A stretch of 64,000 bases of DNA from Bostrychus sinensis (GCA_020698575.1 CM036245.1:7253173-7317172), one strand, 5' to 3'. Positions 11,099 to 22,630 are shown, counted from the first letter of the stretch. Translations and numbers: made by a program. The notes: generated by a model from the letters alone, not told the origin.

Positions 11099-11717
11099 GA
11101 CGTCAGACAACTTCCGTTTTGAGACGATGGGATGTATCTTCATTTCCAGTGCTGCTGCTCGCCAGTATGGAATTTACTCTAGTCTTAAAAATTTGCCAAA
11201 TATAAGGCTACATGATGTACAGAGATTTGCTGATGAAAATTCACTGACAAAACAGTCAAAACTCAAAAAAGGATATACATTTTTCATTGAAGGTTACTTA
11301 TTTAATTATGAAGGTAAGTGTTTTGTCTTGTAGCTAAAGCTAGTAGTTGTTAATGCTGTAACGTTAGCAATATGTCTAACGGGGTGTGCGATAAAACAAT
11401 ATTAGATTATGTTACGATCTAAATGAATGACAGTCTAACACTGTTTTATAGCGCAGCTCTATCACTTAGCCATGTTGCTAACGCTATCTAGCTACATAAC
11501 AAAGCACTCACTTCCAAGTATCCTTCGTTGAAGAATTAATATCCTTTCGCAAGTTTTGAACGTTTTGTGGGTAAATATTCATTTGAAAATCACTGTATAT
11601 TGTGTAAACTTGTAAACGGCAATTTGAAAAAAGTCTGTGTGAATTTCTTATGGAAGAAGCACGGCACCGGAAATGAAGATACATCCCATCGTCTCAAAAC
11701 GGAAGTTGTCTGACGTC
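11099..11717. mobile_element. Transposon with perfect 49-bp terminal inverted repeats
   Basis: Arms 11099-11147 and 11669-11717 are exact reverse complements over 49 bp. The outer end is GACGTCAGACAACTTCCG and the inner end is GTATCTTCATTTCC. The identity implies recent insertion or gene conversion. A translation start lies inside the arm (see 11127-11313). The target-site duplication is unclear. A SWIM/YqaJ-encoding ISL2EU-type relative is possible but unverified. Confidence 0.8.
11127..11313 (+). pseudogene. First exon of a transposon-encoded protein, fragment
   Basis: The ATG sits within the 49-bp terminal repeat. The frame reads MGCIFISSAAARQYGIYSSL, then about 40 residues including RLHDVQRFADENSL and GYTFFIEGYLFNYEG, up to a consensus splice donor (GAAG|GTAAGTG at 11310-11320). 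Beyond the donor the frame soon stops and no further exon is seen before the right arm. I recall FIEGYLHNYEG-like segments in long uncharacterised fish proteins with SWIM zinc-finger and YqaJ nuclease domains; this is memory only. In this 0.6-kb element it is a remnant that kept the leader exon. Confidence 0.45.
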
Positions 11718-12465
11718 ACATGAAAAGGGTCTATAATGAGAGGATTGTGGTGGCCTCGACTGCTACTTGCTAATGCTAACACCACTTCCTGGCCTGTGTG
11801 GTCGCAAAGCCTATGAACTACGCACTCTACTCCCACTCGTCCTGTGTAATAGGGCTATTTCCTCTTTGTTCAGACGTTCAGATTGCTGCCATCTGTCTGC
11901 CATGTATGTCCATTAAAGCCATATATCAGTATTATGAGTGGCAAAGTAGTCGTGTTTTAGCTGAAATGACAAAGTGACATCTCCCAACATCTGTGACAAA
12001 TGTAATGTTTGTGGCACCTACTTTTTCACTATTTCAACAACTCAAACTCGACTATTTCAGTAAAGCGTTCAAACTCTTTCCTCATACAAACTATGAGTGT
12101 CTAGTTCTGCATCTCTGTCCACCTCTGGGACCAAAACCCAGAGCCAGGATTTCTCCAGGACGCGGTGTTTTAGGGACGTCTCCGTTTGAAGACACAGACT
12201 TTTTTGTTCAGTGCATGTTTTTGGGGAGAACAGCCCTAAATTTTGACACAGACACAGAGGAAACTGGTCTTATTGGTCAGCGGCCGGGTAAAAAAAACGA
12301 CCAATCAGTGAAGAGAGAGAAGAGCTGGTGGAGAGTAACGAGAAGGAGGAGGAGTGAGAGAGAAGAGAGAGCACTGTCGGCCATTTTGACTGAACAAGGA
12401 TGGAGAGAGACGTGTTTGAATGCACTTCCAGACCTCTTCACATGGACATGGTTAGGTCTGTTAGG

Positions 12466-12536
12466 CTGTGGGACGTCCCGAGGATCAGGCTCATCTCATG
12501 ACCTTCTCACTAACCACTCTGCCACCGTGACCCCGT
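12466..12536 (-). mobile_element. tRNA-derived SINE head remnant
   Basis: Minus strand reads GGTGGCAGAGTGGTTAGTGA, a box A-like tRNA D-arm. The T-arm region is decayed. Confidence 0.4.
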
Positions 12537-12639
12537 AGATTAAAGTGTCCATTTAACAAAACAATAACAGTACAATATAGACTTTACACACATTAACATC
12601 GAGAGCAGTCACATATTTTCACTGTCATTTAGTAAAGCC

Positions 12640-13966
12640 CCTGTTTGGATCTGGTTTAGTCTGGTTTTTGTCCTGGTTTAGTCCTAGATTTAGACCTGGT
12701 GTAGTCCAAAATATAGTCCAGGTTTACTCCTGGTTTAGTCCTGGTCTGTCTTGGTTTAGTCCTAGTGTAGCCCCAAGGTCAGTCCTGGATTTTGACCTGG
12801 TATAGTTCTAAATTTAGTCCTGGATTTAGACTTGGTGTAGTGTTAACTTTACTCCTTGTTTAATCCTGGTTTAGTCCTGGTTTAGTCCTGGTTTACTCCT
12901 GGTTTAGTCCTGGTTGAGTCCTGGTTTAGTCCTGGTTTAGTCCTGGTTTACTCCTGGTTTAGTCCTGGTTGAGTCCTGGTTTAGTCCTGGTTTACTCCTG
13001 GTTTAGTCCTGGTTGAGTCCTGGCTTAGTCCTGGTTTAGTCCAGGATTTAGCCCTAAATTTACTCCTGGTTGAGTCCTGGTTTACTCCTGGTTTAGTCCT
13101 GGTTTAGTCCTGGTTGAGTCCTGGCTTAGTCCTGGTTTAGTCCAGGATTTAGCCCTAAATTTACTCCTGGTTGAGTCCTGGTTTAATCCTGGTTTACTCC
13201 TGGTTTAGTCCTGGTTTAGTCCTGGTTTAGTCCTGGTTGAGTCCTGGTTTAGTCCTGGTTGAGTCCTGGTTTAGTCCTGGTTTAGTCCAGGATTTAGCCC
13301 TAAATTTACTCCTGGTTGAGTCCTGGTTTACTCCTGGTTTAGTCCTGGTTTAGTCCTGGTTTAGTCCTGGTTTACTCCTGGTTTAGTCCTGGTTGAGTCC
13401 TGGCTTAGTCCTGGTTTAGTCCAGGATTTAGCCCTAAATTTACTCCTGGTTTAGTCCTGGTTTAGTCCTGGTTGAGTCCTGGCTTAGTCCTGGTTTAGTC
13501 CAGGATTTAGCCCTAAATTTACTCCTGGTTGAGTCCTGGTTTACTCCTGGTTGAGTCCTGGCTTAGTCCTGGTTTAGTCCAGGATTTAGCCCTAAATTTA
13601 CTCCTGGTTTAGTCCTGGTTTACTCCTGGTTTAGTCCTGGTTTAGTCCTGGTTGAGTCCTGGTTTAGTCCTGGTTGAGTCCTGGTTTAGTCCTGGTTTAG
13701 TCCTGGTTTACTCCTGGTTTAGTCCTGGTTGAGTCCTGGTTTAGTCCTGGTTTACTCCTGGTTTAGTCCTGGTTGAGTCCTGGTTGAGTCCTGGTTTAGT
13801 CCTGGTTGAGTCCTGGTTTAGTCCTGGTTTACTCCTGGTTTAGTCCTGGTTTAGTCCTGGTTGAGTCCTGGTTTAGTCCTGGTTGAGTCCTGGTTTAGTC
13901 CTGGTTTAGTTCTGGTTGAGTCCTGGTTTAGTCCAGGATTTAGCCCTAAATTTATTTCTGGTTTAG
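12640..13966 (-). repeat. 1.3-kb array of the 11-bp monomer TCCTGGTTTAG
   Basis: Head-to-tail 11-bp units, mostly TCCTGGTTTAG, with TCCTGGTTGAG and TCCTGGTTTAC variants. This is the reverse complement of the monomer at 3.9 and 48.9 kb. A diagnostic variant block (CCAGGATTTAGCCCTAAATT) occurs near 13041, 13141, 13287, 13420, 13500, 13579 and 13933, showing irregular higher-order duplication. The left end (12640-12840) is the most degenerate. Confidence 0.95.
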
Positions 13967-13967
13967 T

Positions 13968-14215
13968 TTTAATAATAAGAAGAATAAAAATAAGAATAAG
14001 AAGAATGCATTAATCTTATGCAGTGCTTTTCTAGACAAGTTGCTTTACAGTTTGGTGCATTATTCATTCACTCATCAGTCACAGACTCACAGTCACATTA
14101 ACACATTCACAAGGTGGGTGAAGTGTCTTGCCCAAGGACACAATGACAGTCTGCAGCGGGGCTCGAACCGCCAACCTTCAGGTTAGTGGGCTAGTTAGTG
14201 GTTAGTGGGTTTTCT
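13968..14215 (-). mobile_element. tRNA-derived SINE
   Basis: On the minus strand a box B-like GCGGTTCGAGCCCCGC is followed by TTGTGTCCTTGGGCAAGACA, a SINE body shared by many teleosts. The 3' side (plus-strand left end) is an AT-rich tail at 13968-14005. It abuts the 11-bp array. Confidence 0.7.
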
Positions 14216-16754
14216 TCTTCGTTTTGTGTGACGGCAACACTCTGCTGCCCTCTGCTGGTCCCTTCACCTGTTTCTTTATGGCACCAGTAGAGTACTTTTT
14301 AACAATGTTGTCTTTTAGTTATATCATAGTTTTAAAGGCTGTAAAACGTGCTGCTGCTCTAGAGGGGACCAAGATTGGTTTAAAAATATGAATACATGAT
14401 GAAGGCACAGTGCAGCCCCTTTAATGCAATACACGTTTCTAGATGTGAACATGTTTTTTATTATTATTATGTTAGATCAAGTGTGAAAGTCCCCCCAAAC
14501 TACTTCTTCTAAAGCACTACTTTTAAGTATTATATGAAAGTTTTGACGTGTGAAAAATGTGTGAATGTGTCTGATGTCAGTCTTTAGTCCTGCAGCTGCA
14601 GCAGTGTTGTGTCCTGATCGTGTTTTGGGGCAGTAACTCTGTCTCTGCACCACGTGACCAGAGTCCACACTGACTTCCCTCCACACCAACAACAAAATAC
14701 TGCTTTACCTTCAGCTCCAACACCATCTGCGAATATTTCTGCACTAACTTTCACACAAGAGCTCACCACTGATTTAAGGTAAGAACATTACTCACTACAG
14801 GACTTTTACAGAGGCCTGACACTGTCTGCTATCGCTAAGTACAACCTAACAGATGTTCAGTAAAAGTACTTCTATTACTAGCAATGGTGGAAGGTAACTA
14901 GATACTCAAGTAATTTATATAAGTACATAGTCTCAAAATGTGTTAAAATATGCCTTTACCTTGAGAAAGTTGATAATGAGGTTAGTAGTGATAATAATAT
15001 TAGTATTATACTGCATTACCACTAGTAGTAAGTAGTAGGATTTATCTCTTTGTTGGTAGAAATAAAATAATAGGTTTTATTTGTCACATGAACAGTAATA
15101 CATAGTACAATGTTAAAGTAAAAGTTAAATGTACCTGTAGCAAAACAAACTAAAACAGTACAACAGCAGCTCACACATATGTTTATAAAATAAATAGATG
15201 TATAAAATAAATATCTATTTCTTAGGGAGTTTCAGTTTGCTCAGTTTGTGCTAAAAGCTGATGTGAGGTCTGTCTGCCTACGGTTTTGATTTTTAGTCTT
15301 TTGTAAGCCGCTGCGAAGCTTTTACAGTGACACAAAATAATAATAAATTACTGCCATAAAATATGATAATGATAAAAACATAGAATTTAATGTGGCTGTT
15401 GTCAGTGGTGATTATAGAGAATATTCTTGCAGCAGTTACAATAAGGTTCATGGAAAAATGTACAAATTAAATCAGAAAATAAAAGTAGTGGGAGCAGTTG
15501 TAGTAGTCATAGTAGTAATAGTAATGGTAGTTGCAGCAATACTAGTTGTAGATATCAATTGAAGCAAAAGTAGTATGTTTTGTTTGTTTGTTTTTTTACT
15601 TCTGCTCAGTAATAAAACTGTTATTACTGACTTCATGAGTTAGTCGGTGTAATATCGATGGAAAAACTGAGGCTTATAAACTCTGGAAACCTACGCAAAT
15701 GGGAGGAGACAATGAGCCCCTGCTGCAACATTTACAACTGTGAACTAGACTTGTTCTCTACGATATTTAGTAAATCTGTAATGGTCATTCTTGTTTATTT
15801 TGTACTTCTTGGAAATGTTAGCAACAGTTGTAGCGTAGCACCTCTCTCCTGCAGTGGCAATGAGTGTGTGTCTGTGTATGGAAACGTTTGTCTCCAATGT
15901 GGGGGGAATTTTATGTCTGAAAATGCACTCAAAAATATTTATGTACAAAAAATTATAATTACTACAGCTATTTCCATTCATTCTTGGACAAATGTGGTTT
16001 ATTTAGAGTCAAAGTTTCATTCCTGAGGCATCCTTTGCATGACGTGTGTTCTATATATTTATGCAGAAAATAAGTAGAATGTATGTATTTTTATTAAAAT
16101 TGAGTTATGAGACTTGAGTAAAACCTGTTTTCTTTAAGCCAGAGTCCAGCTGTACGCATCTATTTTTCACATAGAGTATATCTATTGTTTTTGGGTCATG
16201 AAGTCACTCCCGGGTTTAGCATCCGTACATTTTTCAAAATTTTAATCTCAGAGACGTCGTTGGATTTTACGGTGGGATTAGAGCGTCTCTGAGCGGGACA
16301 GAGGTACAGGGGTGTAATGTGTTTAAAGAGGAATTGTATAGTTTGAAGGAAAAAGGTGCTTTTCTACTACTACTGCATTGAGGAGCTTAAACTGTATTCG
16401 TGTCCCTGTCCCACAAAGAGTGAGGGTCAGAAACACTGGGAGCAGAAACTTCACGCCGAAGGAAGCTGGCCCCAGATTTATTGAATGTTTTGAAATGTGC
16501 GGCCTCAACAGAAACGGCACTTATAGAGCAAGTTAAATGTAAGTGAAATTAATTGTACAGTACTTTTTTACACAATAATAAACTTACCAATACAACCGTT
16601 TTTGTTTTTTTTTCCGTTTTTTTTTAATGTAGCCCAACAGTTGTTTTTCATGGAGACAAAATAAGTGTCTTTATATTTGAGGAGATTTTCTTTAAACATT
16701 GCGTTGCTGTATAATCAGACCTGGGATAAAAAATCATATTTAGCAGGGCTATAT
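14216..16754. other. Intergenic DNA, no gene seen
   Basis: AT-rich with small AGT-triplet patches near 15000-15030 and 15480-15540. A 122-codon + frame at 15658-16026 has no recognisable family or splice context and is probably chance. Confidence 0.4.
14241..14260 (-). promoter_or_regulatory. CTCF-like motif
   Basis: Minus strand reads GACCAGCAGAGGGCAGCAGA, a near-canonical CTCF core. Confidence 0.45.
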
Positions 16755-16946
16755 TCTGCAAAATTGATTGTTCCCTCATCAAAAACAAACCTGGGGTTGT
16801 GTTTTTCTTCACTCAAGCCTGTTTGAGTAATCATGTATTTTCTAGCAATGAGTTTCTGGGGTCTCAAAACGCTTGGTTCCACAAACCACCGCTCACTCCA
16901 GGAAGCACTGACCAATCACCAAGCCCTCTACGTCCAGTCTGCTCTC
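16755..16946 (-). mobile_element. Dispersed repeat, copy 2 of an inverted pair
   Basis: Reverse-complement partner of 6060-6240, sharing the same ordered anchors. The copies are 10.5 kb apart in opposite orientation. Confidence 0.7.
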
Positions 16947-17046
16947 ATTCATTTATCCAACAAAACAGTGTACAGCTGTGTTTCCACTGATTCCTCACAG
17001 ACATTTTTCCTTTTGTAGTAAAATGGCATTTTACAAAAAGTTGTGT

Positions 17047-17518
17047 TCAAAGGCCATTGTCTCAGAATGAGTTTTCCTCTGAGTCAGAAATCTCCACTGC
17101 AGCAGCTTCTACAAACACCACATTTTTCAGTCTTGTACTTAAGAATATTCTGAAGGCTTTTACAGAAGGATTTGTTGATATATAATTCCTAGCCTGATTT
17201 ATTAGAGATTTTACTCCTAAAAACAAGGCAAAATTTGATTTTTTAGGGATTTTTGAAGCAAAGTCAGATATCCTCTCTGTAAAAGCATTTTTATGGAACA
17301 TGTGGACAAAATTAATCAAGAATTTTAAATCTGGCTCTATCCACTAATGAGATTTAGTGTTTTTAAATGTGAAAATTTGCGCTGTACTGACACATATAAT
17401 GCCTATATTTCTTATGAAAACATTAACCGACTCAAAACTTGCAATACATTTTTTCCTATCTTTATATCAGTGATCTACAGGAAAAGTTTCACACTGATAT
17501 GTTTGTTTAAAAATCATA
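17047..17518 (+). mobile_element. Dispersed repeat family, copy 1
   Basis: Aligns in the same orientation to 47192-47682. Shared anchors include GAGTCAGAAATCTCCACT, GGATTTGTTNATATATAA, CTAGCCTGATTTATT and GTGATCTACAGGAAA. Family unknown; no coding capacity seen. Confidence 0.7.
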
Positions 17519-18332
17519 TTAAATGTATATATATTTATTATTTATTATATTTATATATTTAAAGATGTGCTTCTACTCTTGCAGCTCTCAGTGTGTCCTG
17601 TTTTGTTTTGTTTTTTCCTTTTTACTGGGTTTCCAGGAGGTTTATATTTATTTTTCTAAGGCATTTCCACAGAGCATTATGTTGAGACGACTAATAAACA
17701 TACTTTATATAGTGTCTCATTTGGTTTTATTTTATTATGCTGTGCTTGTTGGCTCTAAAATTACATTAAACACCATTCTATAGCCAGACATAAACTTTCA
17801 ACCTGTTTTTATCTTTCCTAATTAGTCCTAAAATAACACATGGAGCCAAAATACTTCAGATAAAAACACATGATGTGCTTAAACACTGGTGTCACCACAA
17901 CATCCACCTCCTCTTCTATAGAAACAGCCCATAAACAGCCTATAAACATCTGATAAACAGAATAAAGACCGACGTGAGTCACCGTCGACAAACTGTGTGG
18001 AGAGAAAGGAGACAAAACAGTGATGTCACGGTGAAAAGTCCAAAACAAGTTTCATTTTGAGCCTTGGGTGAGGGATAAAGCGTATTTAAAAGAGTAGTCC
18101 AGATGCCTTCTTCAATGTTATCAATACATGCTAATAGATCCCATGGCTAATAAGATATTGGCTGTTTTGGTTTGTTCATTGTTGGTTATTGTTGCTTTAT
18201 TCAATAGATGTGTGTTTCCCAATAAAGGCTCATTGATTCTCCCATTTCATACATAAATACATCCGTCTGTTCCAAGCGTTGTTGGCTTCACAGCTTTTAT
18301 CCTTCTATGTCAGCGTGTGTGTTATGTTAAAC

Positions 18333-18352
18333 AACCAGTAGGGGGCGATTGG
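18333..18352 (+). promoter_or_regulatory. CTCF-like motif
   Basis: Plus strand reads AACCAGTAGGGGGCGATTGG, a strong by-eye CTCF core and the only one of the six on the plus strand. Confidence 0.45.
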
Positions 18353-18528
18353 CGACAGTCAAAGAGTTTATCAAGACAGAAAAAAAAGAGCAACAACCAC
18401 AACAAACATGGTGACGCTGGAGGAGGTTTTTACACTACATTTACTGAAAAAGAGTAAAGAAAATGAGGTGAAAATGGCGTTGGTCTGATTAACTTTAGCT
18501 CTCCTTAAAAAAGTTCAGCTGTGTTTAC

Positions 18529-18548
18529 TAGCGCCCCCCAATGGCCGG
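18529..18548 (-). promoter_or_regulatory. CTCF-like motif
   Basis: Minus strand reads GGCCATTGGGGGGCGCTAGT, a moderate match. Confidence 0.3.
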
Positions 18549-19224
18549 TGAATGTACTGCTGCGTTCGTCTGTATCTGCAAGATTTGGGAAAACAACGTA
18601 CGACAGAATGAATGCAGAAGGCAGACAGAGCACCATATCTGAAGATGTGTTTAACGTAGAGTCGTAAAGGTAGCAGCGTGCGCTCGTACTGGTTTGAAAG
18701 CAGTACTGCAGTCTAAATCACAATAATGGTCTATGTGTTGCCAGACTTTCTGCTTTTCTGATTGGACGATCGGCAGTGCAGGGTTAGAACCAAAGTAAAA
18801 CATGTAAATATAAACAACTTGGCCATTATGTAAACATGTTTTTAATTGTGAATAAATCAGCTGTACCATTGTTATCAGTAAAACTAGTATTTGATTTAAG
18901 CATGTTTACCTCATATCTTGGGACACATGTGGGTGATTTTTATGAAATATAGAAAATATGTACTGCTCATAGTCCCTTTAAGGTAAATGTACACCGAATG
19001 GGTCCCTTTCTTATAATCCTTTTAATTTCAATCATTACAGTAAGATAAAGTCACAAAGTCTTTAAGGTAATTGTTGAGGGCTTTAAGGTGGTCCACAAAA
19101 TGGTCATTTCCACATAGAAATGTTCCTTTGCTGAAACAAAATAAACACAACAATGGTCTGTTAAATGGGAATAAAACATCTAAATTAAACTAGTAGGCGT
19201 TGGCGTTATCTATAAAATGTGTCA

Positions 19225-19310
19225 CGACCTTTTGTTGGACAGGACAGCAGAGACATTCAGTTAATCAGAGTCTGGATTTGGACCCACAACTCCAAGGCGA
19301 GCTGTAGTTG
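19225..19310 (-). mobile_element. SINE remnant (same family as 46005-46170)
   Basis: Contains the series GGACAG, then AGAGTCTGGATTTGGACCCA, then GAGCTGTAGTTGC, parallel to the copies at 28.6, 34.5 and 46.0 kb but more diverged. Confidence 0.45.
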
Positions 19311-19559
19311 CTCTATATAATGCAACACAGCAACAATGGGGATTTTATGGGATTTTTTTCAACTGTGGCTTGTTTGACATTAGCTTGTATCTGTGGGCAT
19401 GGATTATTTGAATGTTGTGCCTCAGGTTCTGTGTGTTTTGGGCCCTCTGTGTCCAGCTCACAGTCTCACACACAACTTCTCTGTATTAGCCCAGTGCTTC
19501 ACATTAAATGGCACGAGTTGAAGGCCGTTGTCTCAAACCTAAAACCTCGGCTCGCACCT

Positions 19560-20175
19560 CTTTTGGCCCGCGGGCTGCACCTTGGACGTGACTGTCGTTG
19601 TTTTTTCCCCCCACTCCAACACTCAGTACTCAAGTCTTTTCACTTTACAGTCCGTTTACAGCTAATAACTCACTCATCAGCGGTGACCAATGCGCGCCTG
19701 GACTCCGATAATAATTCCTACGCGATGATTTAGGGCTCTTGGATGAAACGGAATATAGGCGTAATGGTTGGAGACGCGGTCTGTCAGCGAGCGCGTCACG
19801 GCAAACGGTGGCGTTTCATTGGGGGCTCGTGTCATCGATAGATATTTCAGACGCGCTGGCACCAGATTTATACACGCAATACGGTCACGGCCAAAGCAGG
19901 CCGCAATATTCAGCAAATATAGCTTCAAAAGAAAGGGGCCTCGGTCAAACGGGGTGCGTAAAAAGCCTGGTGGAAAGACGGAGGGTTTTACGCGTAAAGT
20001 GAGGCTACTGACAGGCAAAAATAAAAGCAAAAGCAGCCATTGGGAAAAGTCGTATAGAAGTTGGATAAACATTGCTATTAAGGGAAACGAGGCAGCGCTG
20101 TGCAAACGTCGAGCTGTATCCAAGGATTTTACGCATGAGCACGCTTCACTGTAAGCGTCATTTCACGAGCAGGTA
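19560..20175 (+). promoter_or_regulatory. CpG-rich candidate tbx4 upstream promoter/5' exon region
   Basis: CpG dinucleotides are clearly denser here than in the surrounding AT-rich DNA, for example the cluster ACGCGGTCTGTCAGCGAGCG near 19774. The block ends in a consensus donor CAG|GTAAG (GT at 20173). Overlapping open frames on both strands at 19.7-20.15 kb look like a CpG-island effect, not a gene. I infer a 5'-UTR exon of tbx4, whose coding exon 1 begins with a splice acceptor 15 kb downstream. No RNA evidence is available. Confidence 0.35.
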
Positions 20176-20181
20176 AGCAAC
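20061..20181 (+). repeat. Duplicated block copy 1 ending in a splice donor
   Basis: About 120 bp nearly identical to 20512-20632. It includes GCTGTATCCAAGGATTTTAC and GCATGAGCACGCTTCA and ends AGCAG|GTAAGC. Homology continues more weakly for about 250 bp downstream (GTTACTTCAAAATAATAC), giving a tandem period near 451 bp. Confidence 0.85.
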
Positions 20182-20511
20182 AGAGTAAGCAGACTGACTC
20201 AAGACAGAGTTTACGGAAATATACGGAAAATATGACTTTTTTCCCCACGTTTAGATGCGCAGTAATGAAAGGTTGCATTGCGTGTCGAAAGAGCCGAGCA
20301 ATAATCTTAGACTAGATAGACAGAGGAATATAGTGTCGTGTTAAACTACTGTTACTTCAAAATAATACCTCTCAAGAAGTGGAAGTACTGATAGTGCAAC
20401 TACAAAGCACTACGCAAAAGGGCCAGGGGCTGCTAGGAAGATAGGCCTATAGACAGACGTAAGGGGAAAAGCAGAGTTTTGGTGTTGGAGAGAGTGGTAT
20501 AGGAGATAATA

Positions 20512-20632
20512 TTGGATAAATGTCGCTATTAAGGGAAATAAAACAGCGCTGTACAGATGTGCAGCTGTATCCAAGGATTTTACGCATGAGCACGCTTCAT
20601 TGTAAGCGTCATTTCAGGAGCAGGTAAGCGAC
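20512..20632 (+). repeat. Duplicated block copy 2 ending in a splice donor
   Basis: Second copy of the block at 20061-20181, with donor GT at 20624. The core with the donor is better conserved than the flanks, which would fit selection on an exon. Confidence 0.85.
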
Positions 20633-21177
20633 AGTGCGCTTAAATGACTTAGTAGGAATTGATTTTATGGTAAGATAATATGGGAAAAGAGCATTTCCCT
20701 ACTTAAGGATGCCTAATTTTAAAGTCTTGTTGCGTGTGGAAAGAATCAATTATGATAATCTGGCTTACGTAACAGTACAACTAGAAGTCCATAAGTACCC
20801 AAAATCTGTTCTTATGTAAAAGCACTGTTACTTCAAAAATAATATTACACCTCAAGTAGTAGAAGTACCACGACTTCAAAGTAGGCTCCCAGGTATAACT
20901 TATCCACACTCATAGGTTACTTATGCAAATGTAGGAACACCAATAAAACAACTCACGTAAAAGTATGTTTGAAGAAATGTACTCGGAAATTTTCTTCCAA
21001 AAATGTAGGCCCACTTTAACCTTTAAGTGTGGGCTAACAAGGCTTTACAGCAGGCTGGATACATGTGTTAGGGTTTCAAATGTCATTTTAATATCGTCCT
21101 GATATTGTTTTGTTAATGTTTTCTGCTTGTGTGAAATGGTTGACGCAGGATGTGCTGTGGTTTTGGGGGTTAAGTGA

Positions 21178-21590
21178 AGCGCTGCGCCTAAAAGGAAAAA
21201 GGCGTGAATGTGAGAAGCACTTAACGCAAAACAGGCCGTGGCTATAGAGAAGGGTGAATCATTTCAGGGAATAATCATAGCCTACACTTTTGGATTGACA
21301 AATTAGCAATGTAAAGTATAATAAACAATGAAGAAACATTGGGGATGTGTGCGTTTATAGTTATAATAACAGGCTAAAGTTACAGATGTGTCATTGCCCC
21401 TGGCTGCTGTGTAATATTGATCGTGCAAATTGAAAGAATTGTCTACTGCTGGTAATAAAATGGCTATCCATGAGTAGGCCTGTTATCTAATGTAGCAGAT
21501 TTATAAAAATAACCCACTAAACAGTTTCTTTGTGTGGCGCGCTGTGCGTAAAGACAAAGGCGTCAATAACAGAGCAGGCCGTATACAGCT
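21178..21590 (+). repeat. Diverged local duplication (period about 350 bp)
   Basis: The stretch at 21178-21245 (GCGCTGCGCCTAAAAG, then AAAGGCGTGAAT, then AACAGGCCGTG) is paralleled at about 21536-21590 (GCGCGCTGTGCGTAAAG, then AAAGGCGTCAAT, then GCAGGCCGTA). Confidence 0.5.
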
Positions 21591-21789
21591 GGAGTGTGTG
21601 GGGAGATACTGCTTTTTATGTTTCTTCGAGGCCAATGCGGCAGTTATTGATGTTATTACATAAAGGACTCCATAGGCTATACTAATAAATGTGTTTTATA
21701 ATGTTCTATAAGGTCACGTTATGACCGTCTGCTGTGCGCTCAGGGCCGTACACAGATTTTTAGAAATATGTCCACTGCTTTGACACAGA

Positions 21790-22045
21790 GTTTAAAACTG
21801 GTTTAGTCCTGTTTTCCCCCTGTTTAAGTACTAGTTTAGACTAGTTTTTTTTCCTGGTTTAACCTTGTTTAGCCTGGGTATGGTTTTGTTTTGTTGTAGT
21901 TTAGTTCTCTTGGTTGAACGTGGTGTAGACTTGGTTTAGTCCCGGTTTAGACCTAGTTTAGACCTGATTAAGTCTCGGTTTAGACTCGTTTTTCCCTTGT
22001 TTACACCTGGTTTAGTCCTGGCTAATCCTGGTTTAGTCCATGTGA
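21790..22045 (-). repeat. Degenerate CTGGTTTAGTC minisatellite
   Basis: Diverged 11-bp-type units such as CTGGTTTAGTCCTG, CGGTTTAGACC and CTGGTTTAGTCC, in the same orientation as the 12.6-kb array. Confidence 0.7.
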
Positions 22046-22505
22046 GTTTGTTTAGATTTTTAAACACAATACATTGAATTTTCCCTGATGTATTTAAACT
22101 ATTGTAGCTTCTGCTTCATACATCACACACAATGAACAGGCATATTTATATTAGAAAAATACTGAGGCCCTGGCGTCTGTGACCTCTGTGATGCGTGTGG
22201 CCATGCGTGCGCCATGAAAGGTATTTCTTATTTTTAATGTTGACCAAAGTCCTGTGCATGTGGCTACATTTTGAAATTTGCATTTTAATTCACATTACAT
22301 CTAAGAAAAAAAAGCGAAGAGTGAGGGCAATGGGTAACACCGAAAAAATGCTGTTAGCCGTTGGCTAGCTTAACTAGCATAACTTTTATCAATTTATGAT
22401 GCTCCTGCTTTGAATGATAGGAGACATTATTACTGACTATATCATACTTAATATTTATTTCCATTCATTTTATTCCGTGCATTAAGTAATTATTTTGAGA
22501 TTCGT

Positions 22506-22509
<4 letters not shown>

Positions 22510-22536
<27 letters not shown>
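22510..22536. repeat. (TA)n microsatellite
   Basis: Thirteen TA dinucleotides after a T run. Confidence 0.9.
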
Positions 22537-22580
22537 ATGCTACAGCTAGCACCGTCCATTTGTGCCAATGGTTAGACTAA

Positions 22581-22630
22581 GTTCAAGCTAACATTAACGT
22601 TAACTTGAGTTCAAGCTAACGTTAACTTGA
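22581..22630. repeat. Short tandem duplication rich in GTTAAC
   Basis: GTTCAAGCTAAC..GTTAACTTGA occurs at 22581-22608 and, with a 6-bp deletion, at 22609-22630. Confidence 0.75.

Noticed and set aside
1..19500. tbx2 or another T-box gene upstream
   Set aside because: I searched for T-box signature words in the translated frames and saw none; any neighbour lies outside the window.
19308..20154. Open frames of 87-148 codons on both strands
   Set aside because: CpG-rich DNA with no protein family resemblance; the region looks like promoter or 5' UTR.
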